This document shows positions 1-8,432 of a stretch of 64,000 nt of DNA, piece by piece. This DNA is from Bin55 sp028819195. GTDB lineage: Bacteria; Pseudomonadota; Gammaproteobacteria; Pseudomonadales; Azotimanducaceae. Location of the stretch: positions 1 through 64,000 of the forward strand of contig JAPPMF010000005.1 in assembly GCA_028819195.1 (NCBI GenBank), given 5' to 3'. The translations under genes and the position numbers were made by a program. Numbering within the stretch: the first letter of the stretch is position 1; each line of letters starts with the position of its first letter. The notes beneath the pieces were generated by a model. It saw nothing but the letters and a program-made list of their open reading frames with translations. It searched no databases and had not been told where the DNA came from.

Positions 1-19
1 GACTAAATTTTTTTTAAAT

Positions 20-1165
20 TTACTGCCTATTGCAATTTATACACACATTCCTTAACTTAACGCTACCAGTTAAAGGTGTTAAAAATTGCACCAAGGCCTT
101 CAGCAACGTAGTTTTACCAGAACCATTTACCCCTAGTACACCGATACGATCACCGGGATAAATTCGCTGCGTGAATTTTTCGATAACCAACTTATCCCCA
201 TAACCCAATGAACAATCGTCGAAACTAACCATCGGTTGATCAAAACGCTTGGGTGCCGAAAAATCACATTGATATGGAGACTGTTCTCGAAGAATCGAGA
301 TCGGTGCCATACGTTCTAAGAGTTTAATTCGACTCTGCACTTGTTTAGCTTTACTGTCTTTGGCTCGAAACCGATCAATGAATCGTTGGATTCTGGCACG
401 CTCCTGCTGTTGTCGTGTTTCAAGCGCTTGTTGATGTACAAGAGTTTCAACACGTTGTTTCTCAAAATTAGTGTATCCCCCTTTGTAGGTATATGCTTTA
501 CCTTGCTGAACATGCACAATTTGATCGGCTAGACTGTCCAATAACTCACGATCGTGCGCGATCGTGAGAACCGTACCTGAGTATTTACTGAGCCAACGGC
601 GTAGCCAACTCGTTGCCTCTAAATCTAAATGATTGGTAGGTTCATCGAGTAGCAATAGATCTGAGGGTGCCACAAGGGTCTGTGCAAGGTTAAGACGGAT
701 CCGCCAACCACCTGAAAATGCTCGATGAGGTTTGTGAAATTCCTCACTAGCTATGCCTAGACCGGCCAGAACGGCTTTCGCATTCGTTTCTAGTTGAAAT
801 CCACCACAATTATCGAACTCAGTAATAGTCTGTGCAAGACGATCATTATTTCCTGTGGTCTGTGCTTGTTCAATTTGTTGTTTGAGGACGAACAACTCTC
901 GATCTCCTTGCATCACAAATTCGAGTGCAGTCAAGTCCGAAGGTGGTAAGTTTTGAATCAGTGAAGCGGTTTTCCAACGCCGAGGTTGCTCAATATCACC
1001 CTCTTCGGGGCGCAGTTGCCCCTGAAGGAGACGAAAAATGGTGGTTTTACCCACGCCGTTGCGACCAACCAAACCAACCCTATGTCCGGCATGGACTGTG
1101 AACGACAGATCTTCAAAAAGAAGATGTTCACCATATCTGAAGGAGACGTTTCTGAACTGAATCAG
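20..1165 (-). CDS. yheS: ABC-F family ATPase, YheS-like, 3'-truncated, non-standard start
   Basis: ABC-F proteins are soluble twin-ATPase proteins that act on ribosomes. The first ATPase domain is complete: Walker A GRNGVGKTT, signature FSGGW, Walker B LLLLDEPTNHLD. The inter-domain linker (KAKQVQSRIKLLERM) is typical of YheS. The second domain reaches its Walker A (GVNGSGKTT) and then stops after 22 unrelated-looking residues, so the second signature and Walker B are missing. The product is about 380 residues against roughly 640 in E. coli YheS. The family-conserved N-terminus (IQFRNVSFRYGE) lies upstream of the first ATG/GTG/TTG, which is a TTG at 1072 next to Walker A. Between that codon and the dsbB stop at 1178-1180 the only near-start codons are CTG (1165) and ATT (1162). 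I chose CTG because it gives the usual M-I-x-F beginning. The gene follows dsbB by 12 bases. Confidence 0.75.
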   Translation of the reverse strand: MIQFRNVSFRYGEHLLFEDLSFTVHAGHRVGLVGRNGVGKTTIFRLLQGQLRPEEGDIEQPRRWKTASLIQNLPPSDLTALEFVMQGDRELFVLKQQIEQAQTTGNNDRLAQTITEFDNCGGFQLETNAKAVLAGLGIASEEFHKPHRAFSGGWRIRLNLAQTLVAPSDLLLLDEPTNHLDLEATSWLRRWLSKYSGTVLTIAHDRELLDSLADQIVHVQQGKAYTYKGGYTNFEKQRVETLVHQQALETRQQQERARIQRFIDRFRAKDSKAKQVQSRIKLLERMAPISILREQSPYQCDFSAPKRFDQPMVSFDDCSLGYGDKLVIEKFTQRIYPGDRIGVLGVNGSGKTTLLKALVQFLTPLTGSVKLRNVCINCNRQ

Positions 1166-1177
1166 AGGATTGAGACT

Positions 1178-1714
1178 CTAGTACTTCGAGCGCGGCCCGT
1201 ACAATAGTTGAAAAACTGACATCGTAATGAGTATCACAAGAGCAAGGAGCGACAATTTAGGAATCATAGACGGTTCGGCGCAGTCGGTAGAACCTTCCAT
1301 AAAAGCCTGCAGAATATCTTTAAACGGCCAACCTTCCTCAATCAAGTAAGTGACGCCGAATCCACAGTCTTCTGCTAAGTGAGGGTTTTCTTGTAACCAA
1401 AGCTGGCGAAAGGCAAACACCGTCCCGCCAATATACGAGACTATTGATAACACAGGCAAAATCCCAAGGCGAGGATCGATGACTAATCCCAGCATGGCAA
1501 TTAGCGTACCAAAAAACATGAAATAACGTTGGGTTAGACAGAGATTGCATGGTTCTTGTATGAACACATACTCTAATGCAAGTGCCAGGAAGAGTGTAGT
1601 TCCTCCGAACAGTAGTACCGCGACATTCCAAGTTTCGGCATGGCGTAGATAACGACCCAAAAATTGGTCCATGCGAAAAAGACCGCGGTGCAAACTTTTG
1701 GTGAAATTACTCAT
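1178..1714 (-). CDS. dsbB: Disulfide bond formation protein DsbB
   Basis: This is an inner-membrane quinone reductase that reoxidises periplasmic DsbA. The 178 residues contain four hydrophobic segments. The first periplasmic loop carries the CxxC pair (CNLC, C56 and C59). The second loop carries the other redox pair, C117 (EDCGFG) and C145 (TDCAEP). An arginine close after the first pair (TQRYFMFF) matches the family's quinone-site position. The start overlaps the acpH stop by four bases, and the stop lies just upstream of the ABC-F gene, so the three are probably co-transcribed. Length and motif spacing are normal for the family. Confidence 0.93.
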   Translation of the reverse strand: MSNFTKSLHRGLFRMDQFLGRYLRHAETWNVAVLLFGGTTLFLALALEYVFIQEPCNLCLTQRYFMFFGTLIAMLGLVIDPRLGILPVLSIVSYIGGTVFAFRQLWLQENPHLAEDCGFGVTYLIEEGWPFKDILQAFMEGSTDCAEPSMIPKLSLLALVILITMSVFQLLYGPRSKY

Positions 1715-2337
1715 TGAACGATTGGAGTCGGAATTGTTTCAATAGTACTTGTGAGACCGTTGCTATGCTGTTGTAGCCACTGGTCAGTTTTGTGGATGAG
1801 TATAGGGTAATATTTTAAGAAGTCTTGGTAAAAGTCGTCTAGTTTAGGTTTAATATTAGCTAGTTCTGGTGCTCGATCGGTAAATTTAAGTCGCCTTAGT
1901 ATGCGATGCATTACGGTTACCATTGTGCCAAAATCATCATAGGTTTTCCATAAATCTACTTTTTTCACGTATTGATAAACTCGTTTCGCTTCGTCAGACA
2001 TGGGATATTTACCGATGGTAGCGTAACAACGAGCAGTAAATTGTTCCAAATCTCCCCGACCGTGTCGTTCCCATTGTTTGGCCAGCAAATGATCTGCGAT
2101 CAAATCCAATAAAATTGGTGCTACTCTCCGTAAAGATGTTCCAAACCGCCAATAAGTTTCTCGCATCTCTGGCATTTGGTTGGAAACTCGATCGATATAT
2201 CGATGTAGACGTATCCCTTGTTGTAAGTCTTCGGGCAATGTGTTCGGTATTCTGCCTTTGACGAAATCCCCTAAAAAGCCACCGGCAATGTGACCCTCGC
2301 AACGGCGCGCCAACCAACAATGCATCAAATGGTTCAC
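1711..2337 (-). CDS. acpH: Acyl carrier protein phosphodiesterase AcpH
   Basis: AcpH removes the 4'-phosphopantetheine arm from holo-ACP. The 208-residue protein follows the AcpH/YajB pattern throughout: an N-terminal segment with a conserved histidine (MNHLMHCWLA), GxFLGDFVKGR, a GIRLHRYID motif supplying H and D of the HD-like metal site, then RRVAPILLDLIADHLL. The start codon overlaps the gshA stop (ATGA) and the stop overlaps the dsbB start, so gshA-acpH-dsbB look translationally coupled. Length is close to E. coli AcpH (193 residues). Confidence 0.9.
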   Translation of the reverse strand: MNHLMHCWLARRCEGHIAGGFLGDFVKGRIPNTLPEDLQQGIRLHRYIDRVSNQMPEMRETYWRFGTSLRRVAPILLDLIADHLLAKQWERHGRGDLEQFTARCYATIGKYPMSDEAKRVYQYVKKVDLWKTYDDFGTMVTVMHRILRRLKFTDRAPELANIKPKLDDFYQDFLKYYPILIHKTDQWLQQHSNGLTSTIETIPTPIVQ

Positions 2338-3902
2338 GCGGAAAAATCAACCACGGCAGATTCTTCGAGGTATTCTTCAAAGGTCAAACGGTCGGCTTGT
2401 GTTATAGCTCGCTCTTGTTCGATCGAACGTGCTGCTTCAGAATCTATGGCTTGCTCGCGTTCTAGCGGTAAAGATGTAGCTAAAAAAGTTTGCTGATATT
2501 TTTTCGCGCTGTCAGAGACTAAATGATAGTACGTTGGTTGATTTAATCGAATCTCGCGCAGAATCTCGGCTGATGGAGTCAATTCAGCATCTGCCAACTT
2601 CTGTAGTTGCAGACGAACAGACTCTGAGTGTTTCGTGGTTTCACATACTTCGTCAATGATAGCAGCTAGCGGTACCATGGATTCGACAATCGTAGTACCC
2701 AGTTCCCTCAGGTTATGATTGACTCCATCAAGTGAAATAGTAGTTTCCGCAGCTCGTCCAGTGTTCACAGTGACTGCTTGATTGTGGTGCACCTCGTTCC
2801 AACTTGTGGGGGAATCTAATCGACTGCTAAGCATCCAAGACCACAACATAAAAACATCCAGGAAGTACAAAGTCTGTTTATCGATACCAGTCGGACAGAA
2901 TGGATTGAGGTCAAGGCAACGGACCTCAAGATACTCGATTCCGAACTTGTGTAATGCAACGATTGGTCGTAGTCCGGTTTGTGCCCTTGGTTTCGGTCGA
3001 ATCACACCATAGCTTTCGGCTTCAATTTGTAAGATCGCGGGCGACAATTGCTGAAACTGGCCGCTCCGACCGCGAACACTAAGTTCTTCGTATTGCGGAT
3101 ACGGCAGCGAGAGCAATTTAACCATTGACTCAACATAGTCTGATATAGAATTGAATGAAATTGGGTATTGCGACTGTACCTTACTTTGATACCCTAACTT
3201 TCCGGAACGCAATGAGGTAGCGTGCGGCAAATAAAACGTATCCGAGTCTTCCGACTGCAAGTCATGTTCTTGCCCAGCGAGGAATGAACCACAAACGGCT
3301 GGCGAAGCACCAAATAGGTACAGCAACAACCACGAGTACCTGCGAAAGTTCCGAATCAAAGACAGATAAGAATGATTTCTAAATTCGACGGAATTAGACG
3401 TGTGTTGAAAGTCCGCGAAAGTATTCCACAATTCCGGAGAAATCGAAAAGTTGAAATGTAACCCAGAGATGGTCTGCATATAACGGCCGTATCGGACACC
3501 GAGACCTCGACGGTATAGTTGTTTGTATTTTCCGAGATTCGAATTTCCATAATCGGCGATTGGAACCCGTTGTTCGCTCTTCAACATACACGGCATGCTG
3601 GAAGGCCACAAAATTTCGTTGTCGAGATGTTGATACACGTAGCAATGTATCTCTTCCATTTCTCGCATGCACTGTTCTATCGAGTGATGGGGTTGTGTAA
3701 TGAACTCGAGTTGTGCCTCAGAAAAATCGGTCGTAATGATCGAGTTGGTCAGTGCTGACCCAAACACCTCTGGATGAGGGTCTTGACTCAAATAACCGTA
3801 ACGGTCGACACGTAAAGCTTCTTTTTCTAGTCCGTGCAGAAGTTTGCGAAAACCGAGGTGTCCTTTAAACTTATCGAGGACTTTTGGAAATTGCTTATCC
3901 AT
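2334..3902 (-). CDS. gshA: Glutamate-cysteine ligase (type 1)
   Basis: This enzyme catalyses the first step of glutathione synthesis, ATP-dependent joining of glutamate and cysteine in the cytoplasm. The 522 residues match the proteobacterial type-1 family (E. coli 518 residues). Recognisable blocks are the N-terminal GLEKEALRVD with its metal-binding glutamates, QLEFITQPH, the GLHFNFS segment, EYLEVRCLDLNPF, and a C-terminal region rich in helices. It heads the minus-strand cluster gshA-acpH-dsbB-yheS. No glutathione synthetase gene is in the window. Confidence 0.95.
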   Translation of the reverse strand: MDKQFPKVLDKFKGHLGFRKLLHGLEKEALRVDRYGYLSQDPHPEVFGSALTNSIITTDFSEAQLEFITQPHHSIEQCMREMEEIHCYVYQHLDNEILWPSSMPCMLKSEQRVPIADYGNSNLGKYKQLYRRGLGVRYGRYMQTISGLHFNFSISPELWNTFADFQHTSNSVEFRNHSYLSLIRNFRRYSWLLLYLFGASPAVCGSFLAGQEHDLQSEDSDTFYLPHATSLRSGKLGYQSKVQSQYPISFNSISDYVESMVKLLSLPYPQYEELSVRGRSGQFQQLSPAILQIEAESYGVIRPKPRAQTGLRPIVALHKFGIEYLEVRCLDLNPFCPTGIDKQTLYFLDVFMLWSWMLSSRLDSPTSWNEVHHNQAVTVNTGRAAETTISLDGVNHNLRELGTTIVESMVPLAAIIDEVCETTKHSESVRLQLQKLADAELTPSAEILREIRLNQPTYYHLVSDSAKKYQQTFLATSLPLEREQAIDSEAARSIEQERAITQADRLTFEEYLEESAVVDFSA

Positions 3903-3942
3903 GCAAATTTCTTGGGCACGCTAGTTGAAACAACGGCAATCA

Positions 3943-3958
3943 GAGCATTTACATGCTC
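3943..3958 (-). terminator. Weak hairpin between pckA and gshA
   Basis: A perfect 6-bp stem (GAGCAT/ATGCTC) with a 4-base loop sits in the 92-base gap after the pckA stop side. It has no following T-run on either strand, so it may be an attenuator, a weak terminator or chance. Confidence 0.2.
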
Positions 3959-3994
3959 AATTTCAAGAATGATGAACTGAGACACTCATGTAAG

Positions 3995-5563
3995 TCAACT
4001 TGGACCCGCATCCAGTATCGCTTGCGAGGTTTCAAACTGAGCAAAATTTTCGTTAAATTTTGCAATCAGCGAGTCGCGTGCTAAATCGTACGCATCTGGG
4101 TCGCTCCAGGTGTCTCTTGGATTCAAAATCGTGGAGTCGATACCAAAGATTTGTGTGGGAATGGTTAAATTGAGTCGAGAAATGAAAGTTGTCGGTACTT
4201 CATCAAGCTCACCAGAACGCACTGCGCGAACAATACGACGCGTGTCAGGGATACTGATTCGATGCCCGTCTTTGTATGCCCCACCCGTCCAACCGGTATT
4301 CACGAGAAATACCTTTGAACCAAATGCTTCAATTCTGTGCATGAGCAATTCGGCGTAGACTCGCGGCGGTCGTGGTAAGAAGGCCGCGCCAAAACCTGCA
4401 GAGAAAGTCGCCGAAAAAGGTTCAGTAGCTCCCACCACTGTCGAACCTACTTGCGCTGTATACCCTGAAAGGAAGTGATATGCGGCCGCCTCTTTGGAAA
4501 GAATTGATACTGGTGGCAGCACTCCACTAACGTCGCATGTAAGAAAAATAATAGTCTCTGGTTCGCCCGCTCGATTATCGGGAACACAGAATCTAATGTT
4601 CGACCGAGGATATACGGCGCGGGTGTTCTCCGTAAATTTACTTGAGAAAAAGTCTGGTTCTCGAGTTTCCTCGTTTAAATCGACATTTTCTAGAATGGCG
4701 CCGAACCTGATTGCGTCGTAAATAACTGGTTCTGTTTCACGTTGCAAATTTATGCATTTAGCATAACAACCGCCTTCGAAATTAAATACTGTGTCGGTTC
4801 CCCAGCCGTGTTCATCGTCACCAATGAGTAAACATTCCTCATCGGACGACAACGTGGTCTTACCGGTACCCGATAAACCAAAAAACAAAGCGACTTTACC
4901 GGCTGCATCTATGTTTGCGGAGCAATGCATGGGAAGAATATCGTCGTCGGGAACCAAAAAGTTCATTACCGAAAACATGGATTTCTTCATTTCACCGGCA
5001 TATCTCATTCCAGCCACTAGTACCCGTCGTCCAGTGAAATCGATAATCACGGTACCATCAGACCGAGTTTTATCACGTTCCGGTTCACATACAAAACCGG
5101 GTACATTCAGCACCGTCCAAACTGGTTTAGACTTGGGGTTAAAGTCGGTAGCTTGAACAAAAAGTGCGGTCGCAAACATCTGATGCCACGCGAATTCAGT
5201 ATTCACAACTACGGGTAAATAATGATCAGGATGAGCTCCTACATGCATGTGCCCGCAATAACTTGAACGCTGGTCTAAGTAAGTCTGGACACGCTGCCAT
5301 AAAACATCGAAATCTGCTTTCGCAAACGGTTGATTTATGGTGTTCCAATCAACAGTCGAATCAGTAATGGAATCACGTACGATAAAGCGATCTTTAGGCG
5401 ATCGGCCGGTACGTCGTCCAGTCCTTACGGCAATCGCACCGTTACTCAAAAATCGACCTTCGCCACGTTCGATAATGTGTTCGACGAGAATCGTTGGATT
5501 TAAATCAGTGAACCGTAAAGGTTCTTGTAGGGCTTCGATTGGTTGATTTACCGGACGAGGAAT
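3995..5563 (-). CDS. pckA: Phosphoenolpyruvate carboxykinase (ATP), probable ATT start
   Basis: PckA converts oxaloacetate and ATP to PEP, CO2 and ADP, the entry step of gluconeogenesis. Clear motifs are TGRSPKDRF (oxaloacetate/PEP-binding arginine region), AGEMKKSMF (metal-ligand lysine region), P-loop GLSGTGKTTLS, LIGDDEHGW (kinase-2) and TENTRAVYP. The first conventional start (TTG at 5449) would cut off the conserved block before SNGAIAV. Read upstream in frame, the sequence continues as LNPTILVEHIIERGEGRF, which closely resembles the N-terminus of Thermus-type PckA. The frame is open back to a stop at 5576-5578, and ATT at 5563 is the only plausible start in that stretch, giving 522 residues. 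No ribosome-binding site is obvious. If the TTG is really used the protein is 484 residues. Confidence 0.85.
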   Translation of the reverse strand: MPRPVNQPIEALQEPLRFTDLNPTILVEHIIERGEGRFLSNGAIAVRTGRRTGRSPKDRFIVRDSITDSTVDWNTINQPFAKADFDVLWQRVQTYLDQRSSYCGHMHVGAHPDHYLPVVVNTEFAWHQMFATALFVQATDFNPKSKPVWTVLNVPGFVCEPERDKTRSDGTVIIDFTGRRVLVAGMRYAGEMKKSMFSVMNFLVPDDDILPMHCSANIDAAGKVALFFGLSGTGKTTLSSDEECLLIGDDEHGWGTDTVFNFEGGCYAKCINLQRETEPVIYDAIRFGAILENVDLNEETREPDFFSSKFTENTRAVYPRSNIRFCVPDNRAGEPETIIFLTCDVSGVLPPVSILSKEAAAYHFLSGYTAQVGSTVVGATEPFSATFSAGFGAAFLPRPPRVYAELLMHRIEAFGSKVFLVNTGWTGGAYKDGHRISIPDTRRIVRAVRSGELDEVPTTFISRLNLTIPTQIFGIDSTILNPRDTWSDPDAYDLARDSLIAKFNENFAQFETSQAILDAGPS

Positions 5564-5625
5564 TAGAAGTGTATTTTATAGGTTACATTCTTGCGTGCGT
5601 GTACGACTTCGGAGACAGTGGTAAT

Positions 5626-6003
5626 CTATAGGTGTCCACGTTGCTTCAAGCGAGCTAATTTTCTTCGTTCTGCTTTGTTGGGTTTAGCACGTTTTGCGGT
5701 TGCAATGTAAAGATCATCGGGATCGCGTTCCTGTTGTCGTGTGCGTTCAGCCTTTGAAGCTTCAGTTTCTTCGTACATCTCTTGGGCGATCGTTGCCGAA
5801 CCTCGATTTGCGTTCAACTGACGAACAATCACGACAATTCGCCCAGCCTTCATCCTAACGTCGATGGAGTCTCCTACCTTAACATCTTTAGACGCTTTAC
5901 ATCGTTCGCCGTTTACGATAATCTTGCCCGCGACGACCGCGTTTTTGGCGCGCGAACGGGTTTTGTAGAACCGTGCTGCCCACAACCATTTATCAATTCT
6001 CAT
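5626..6003 (-). CDS. hslR: Heat-shock protein 15 homologue, S4-domain RNA-binding protein
   Basis: Hsp15 binds stalled 50S subunits that carry a peptidyl-tRNA and helps recycle them. The 125-residue protein begins with a compact S4 domain (MRIDKWLWAARFYKTRS, then AGKIIVNGERCKASKDVKVGD), followed by the basic C-terminal tail rich in Lys/Arg (KRAKPNKAERRKLARLKQRG) that is typical of HslR. Length agrees with E. coli HslR (133 residues). It is divergent from cysQ, with a 134-base shared upstream region. pckA lies downstream on the same strand, 62 bases away. Confidence 0.9.
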   Translation of the reverse strand: MRIDKWLWAARFYKTRSRAKNAVVAGKIIVNGERCKASKDVKVGDSIDVRMKAGRIVVIVRQLNANRGSATIAQEMYEETEASKAERTRQQERDPDDLYIATAKRAKPNKAERRKLARLKQRGHL

Positions 6004-6137
6004 AGGTTCGTAACGCGTAACCGGTAGAATGAGATTTATTGCTCTCAGTACAGTTTAAGGATAACTAAGTCTTTGAAGCTAACATTAAATCGAACCTTTT
6101 ACGGGTAACATAGAATCCATGAAACATCAGAGATGTT

Positions 6138-6959
6138 GTGGTGAGTGAAGCGATTTTAACAGAAGTTATCAAAATCGTTCGACGTGCCCACGACGAGATT
6201 TTAGACGTTTATCAATCCGACTTTTCGATTGCATTTAAAGCCGACAACACACCAGTCACGGATGCGGATAAACGTGCGAATGAAGTAATCGTCGAAGGGT
6301 TGAAATCGTTAACACCAACCGTCCCTATCATTTCTGAAGAAGAACCTATTCCACCTTATCAACGACGGCGTAGTTGGCAACGATACTGGATCGTCGATCC
6401 CTTGGATGGAACCCGTGAATTCTCCAATCGAAGTGATGAGTTTACGGTTAACGTAGCACTAGTTAAGGATGGGGTACCAATTCTGGGCGTTGTTGGGGTA
6501 CCTGTTAAAGGAACAATTTATGTTGGCGATGTTGTTGCACAACGTGCTTCTCTACACGTTGGTAAGCAGACTATCCCCTTGCAGCCCGTGATGGATTCCT
6601 CCAAACTGATTCGGGTGGTGCAAAGTCGTTTCAATACGAGTAAATTGAATCATAAAATTCTTAACTTCTTACGGGTAGAGGGTTACGAAGTCGAAACTAT
6701 TAGTGTAGGAAGTAGTTTAAAAATGTGTTTGATCGCTCAGGGTAAAGCTGATCTTTTTATCCGGTTTGGGCCTACTCACGAGTGGGATATTGCGGCTGCA
6801 CACGCTATAATTTGTGCGGCTGGAGGATCGGGGATTCATTTGTTAGATGGCGCTCCGCGAGTTTACAATACATCCGAGAGCACGTTAAATCCTTCGTTTT
6901 TTGCTTGTGCGAGAGATCCGGCTACTTGGACGCAATTGATCTCTCAGTCTATTCCATGA
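6138..6959 (+). CDS. cysQ: 3'(2'),5'-bisphosphate nucleotidase CysQ
   Basis: This enzyme hydrolyses adenosine 3',5'-bisphosphate left over from sulfate activation and carrier-protein modification. The 273 residues belong to the inositol-monophosphatase superfamily: early metal-site blocks TPVTDADKRAN and ISEEEP, the DPLDGTREF signature (WIVDPLDGT), and the distal EWDIAAAHAI motif. The FSNRSDEFTVNVAL segment separates CysQ from plain inositol phosphatases. Two adjacent GTG codons (6138 and 6141) can start it and there is no strong ribosome-binding site to decide. Confidence 0.9.
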   Translation: MVSEAILTEVIKIVRRAHDEILDVYQSDFSIAFKADNTPVTDADKRANEVIVEGLKSLTPTVPIISEEEPIPPYQRRRSWQRYWIVDPLDGTREFSNRSDEFTVNVALVKDGVPILGVVGVPVKGTIYVGDVVAQRASLHVGKQTIPLQPVMDSSKLIRVVQSRFNTSKLNHKILNFLRVEGYEVETISVGSSLKMCLIAQGKADLFIRFGPTHEWDIAAAHAIICAAGGSGIHLLDGAPRVYNTSESTLNPSFFACARDPATWTQLISQSIP

Positions 6960-7026
6960 TGAACCACGAACCTAGTATTACTTCTAGTTCTTCTACATTT
7001 TTTGCTTCTTTGAAGGAAGATTTCTG

Positions 7027-7989
7027 ATGCGTTTTATTGTGTTTGGTGCTGGTGGAGTTGGCGGTTCAATAGGTGCAAGACTTCACCTCAAAAAGTACGA
7101 TGTGGTTTTTATCGCGCGCGGTACTCATGGCGAAATCTTACAAAGCGATGGTTTAAGATTTGTTTCGCCAGCCCACGATGTGCGTGTGCAGGTTCCAACG
7201 GTATTGCACCCTCGAGATGTAGAGTGGCGCGACGAAGACGTTGTGTTACTTTGTGTAAAAAGTCAGCAAACTGAGGCAGCACTTGGAGACCTTCGGGCGG
7301 CAAGTCACGATGCGATACCGGTAATTTGTTGTCAGAATGGTGTCGCAAATGAGAGTATGGCTTTAAGAAATTTCAGTCATGTCTATGCGATGTGCGTGAT
7401 GCTACCGGCAGAACACCTAGAACCTGGAACAGTCATTAGCTTTGCTGACAGTGCTGCTGGATCACTCAATATGGGGCGTTTTCCAAGTGGTACTGACGAG
7501 ACTGCGAATGCGGTAACTGCTGCCTTGCGAGATGCTGGATTTCTTTCAGAAGCTGATGCAACCGTGATGCGATTCAAATATGCGAAACTGCTCATGAACT
7601 TGGGTAATGGGGTCCAAGCAGCATGTGGTGAATGGTCTCACGACATAGGTGAGACGCTTAAAAATGAAGCATTAACGGTTTTGGAAGCTGAGGGCATTGA
7701 CGTTGCTACGTTTGAAGATTTGGAATCAATTCGCAAGTTCAACCGAGGTGTACCAATGCAAGGATTCAAGCGACACGGTGGCTCGTCTTTACAGAGTATT
7801 CTGCGTGCTACTGGGAATATCGAAGTTGATTATCTAAATGGAGAAATTGTTGCGCTAGGTCGCAAACACGGGATTCCGACACCAGCAAACTTAGCTGTTC
7901 AACGTGCGGCGTTAGCGGCGAGCGCTGCGAACGAAGCTGGAACGTACTGCTCTTTGGATGAACTTCGGCAATTGATGTCTACTGGATAA
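7027..7989 (+). CDS. panE: Ketopantoate reductase family protein (2-dehydropantoate 2-reductase)
   Basis: This is an NADPH-dependent reductase of the PanE/ApbA family. The N-terminus is a Rossmann GxGxxG (FGAGGVGGSIGARL). VVLLCVKSQQT and CCQNGVANE are the usual cofactor and substrate segments. RFKYAKLLMNLGN carries the catalytic-lysine motif. The C-terminal helical domain is complete (320 residues). A good ribosome-binding site (GAAGGAAG) precedes the ATG. Many bacteria hold several PanE paralogues with undefined 2-ketoacid substrates, so the pantothenate role is likely but not certain. It may be co-transcribed with cysQ, 67 bases upstream. Confidence 0.8.
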   Translation: MRFIVFGAGGVGGSIGARLHLKKYDVVFIARGTHGEILQSDGLRFVSPAHDVRVQVPTVLHPRDVEWRDEDVVLLCVKSQQTEAALGDLRAASHDAIPVICCQNGVANESMALRNFSHVYAMCVMLPAEHLEPGTVISFADSAAGSLNMGRFPSGTDETANAVTAALRDAGFLSEADATVMRFKYAKLLMNLGNGVQAACGEWSHDIGETLKNEALTVLEAEGIDVATFEDLESIRKFNRGVPMQGFKRHGGSSLQSILRATGNIEVDYLNGEIVALGRKHGIPTPANLAVQRAALAASAANEAGTYCSLDELRQLMSTG

Positions 7990-8017
7990 CTCTTGGAAAG
8001 TCTAACTTTCCCAAGAG
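7990..8017 (+). terminator. Stem-loop directly after the panE-like gene
   Basis: The sequence just after the stop codon forms a 12-bp stem (CTCTTGG-AAAGT against ACTTTCCCAAGAG) with one bulged base and a 3-base loop. Only a non-T-rich sequence follows, so it is an imperfect Rho-independent terminator or a transcript-protecting hairpin. The weak 71-codon TTG-started frame across this area (7993-8208) is not a convincing gene. Confidence 0.4.
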
Positions 8018-8204
8018 ACCTGGACAACAATCTCCCCTTTAGCGAAAAGTTGAGGCAAAACGATCGGCATCGGATTCCTCCTTACCCGGCAGTGTTACAC
8101 TCAGTACTAGTCAATCATCTGATCGAAAATCTTCAACTACGACAACAGAGTACATTGTTTGTCTCTTTTCTATGCTCAGGTTATCGTCGCGGTATTCCTC
8201 TGGA

Positions 8205-8235
8205 TTGAATCACACTGAATTCCTATCCTTAAAAT
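8205..8235 (+). promoter_or_regulatory. Possible sigma-70 promoter for tRNA-Phe
   Basis: TTGAAT (8205-8210) and TAAAAT (8230-8235) resemble -35 and -10 boxes. They end 22 bases before the tRNA. The 19-base spacer is longer than ideal. Confidence 0.3.
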
Positions 8236-8257
8236 TTCGTCAAGCGATTTACTTCGC

Positions 8258-8333
8258 GGCCAGGTAGCTCAGTCGGTAGAGCAGTGGACTGAAAATCCTC
8301 GTGTCGGCAGTTCAATTCTGCCCCTGGCCACCA
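8258..8333 (+). tRNA. tRNA-Phe (anticodon GAA)
   Basis: The cloverleaf is complete: acceptor stem GGCCAGG/CCTGGCC, D-arm with AGCTCAGTCGGTAGAGC, anticodon loop CTGAAAA, variable loop GTGTC, T-arm GGCAG-TTCAATT-CTGCC, discriminator A and an encoded CCA end. The anticodon stem (GTGGA/TCCTC) has a T-T mismatch at the second pair, where relatives have A-T. It stands alone between protein genes. Confidence 0.97.
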
Positions 8334-8432
8334 CTCACCAAAATACAGACACATTCACCTAAATCAAGCTAAAGTCATGCACATTCATCTGCTATCACAA
8401 ACCTTGGGTCCGCGTCACAAGATGTTTCAAGC

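Noticed and set aside
7993..8208. 71-codon plus-strand frame between the panE-like gene and tRNA-Phe
   Set aside because: TTG start directly inside a stem-loop, no ribosome-binding site, low-complexity composition without a domain.
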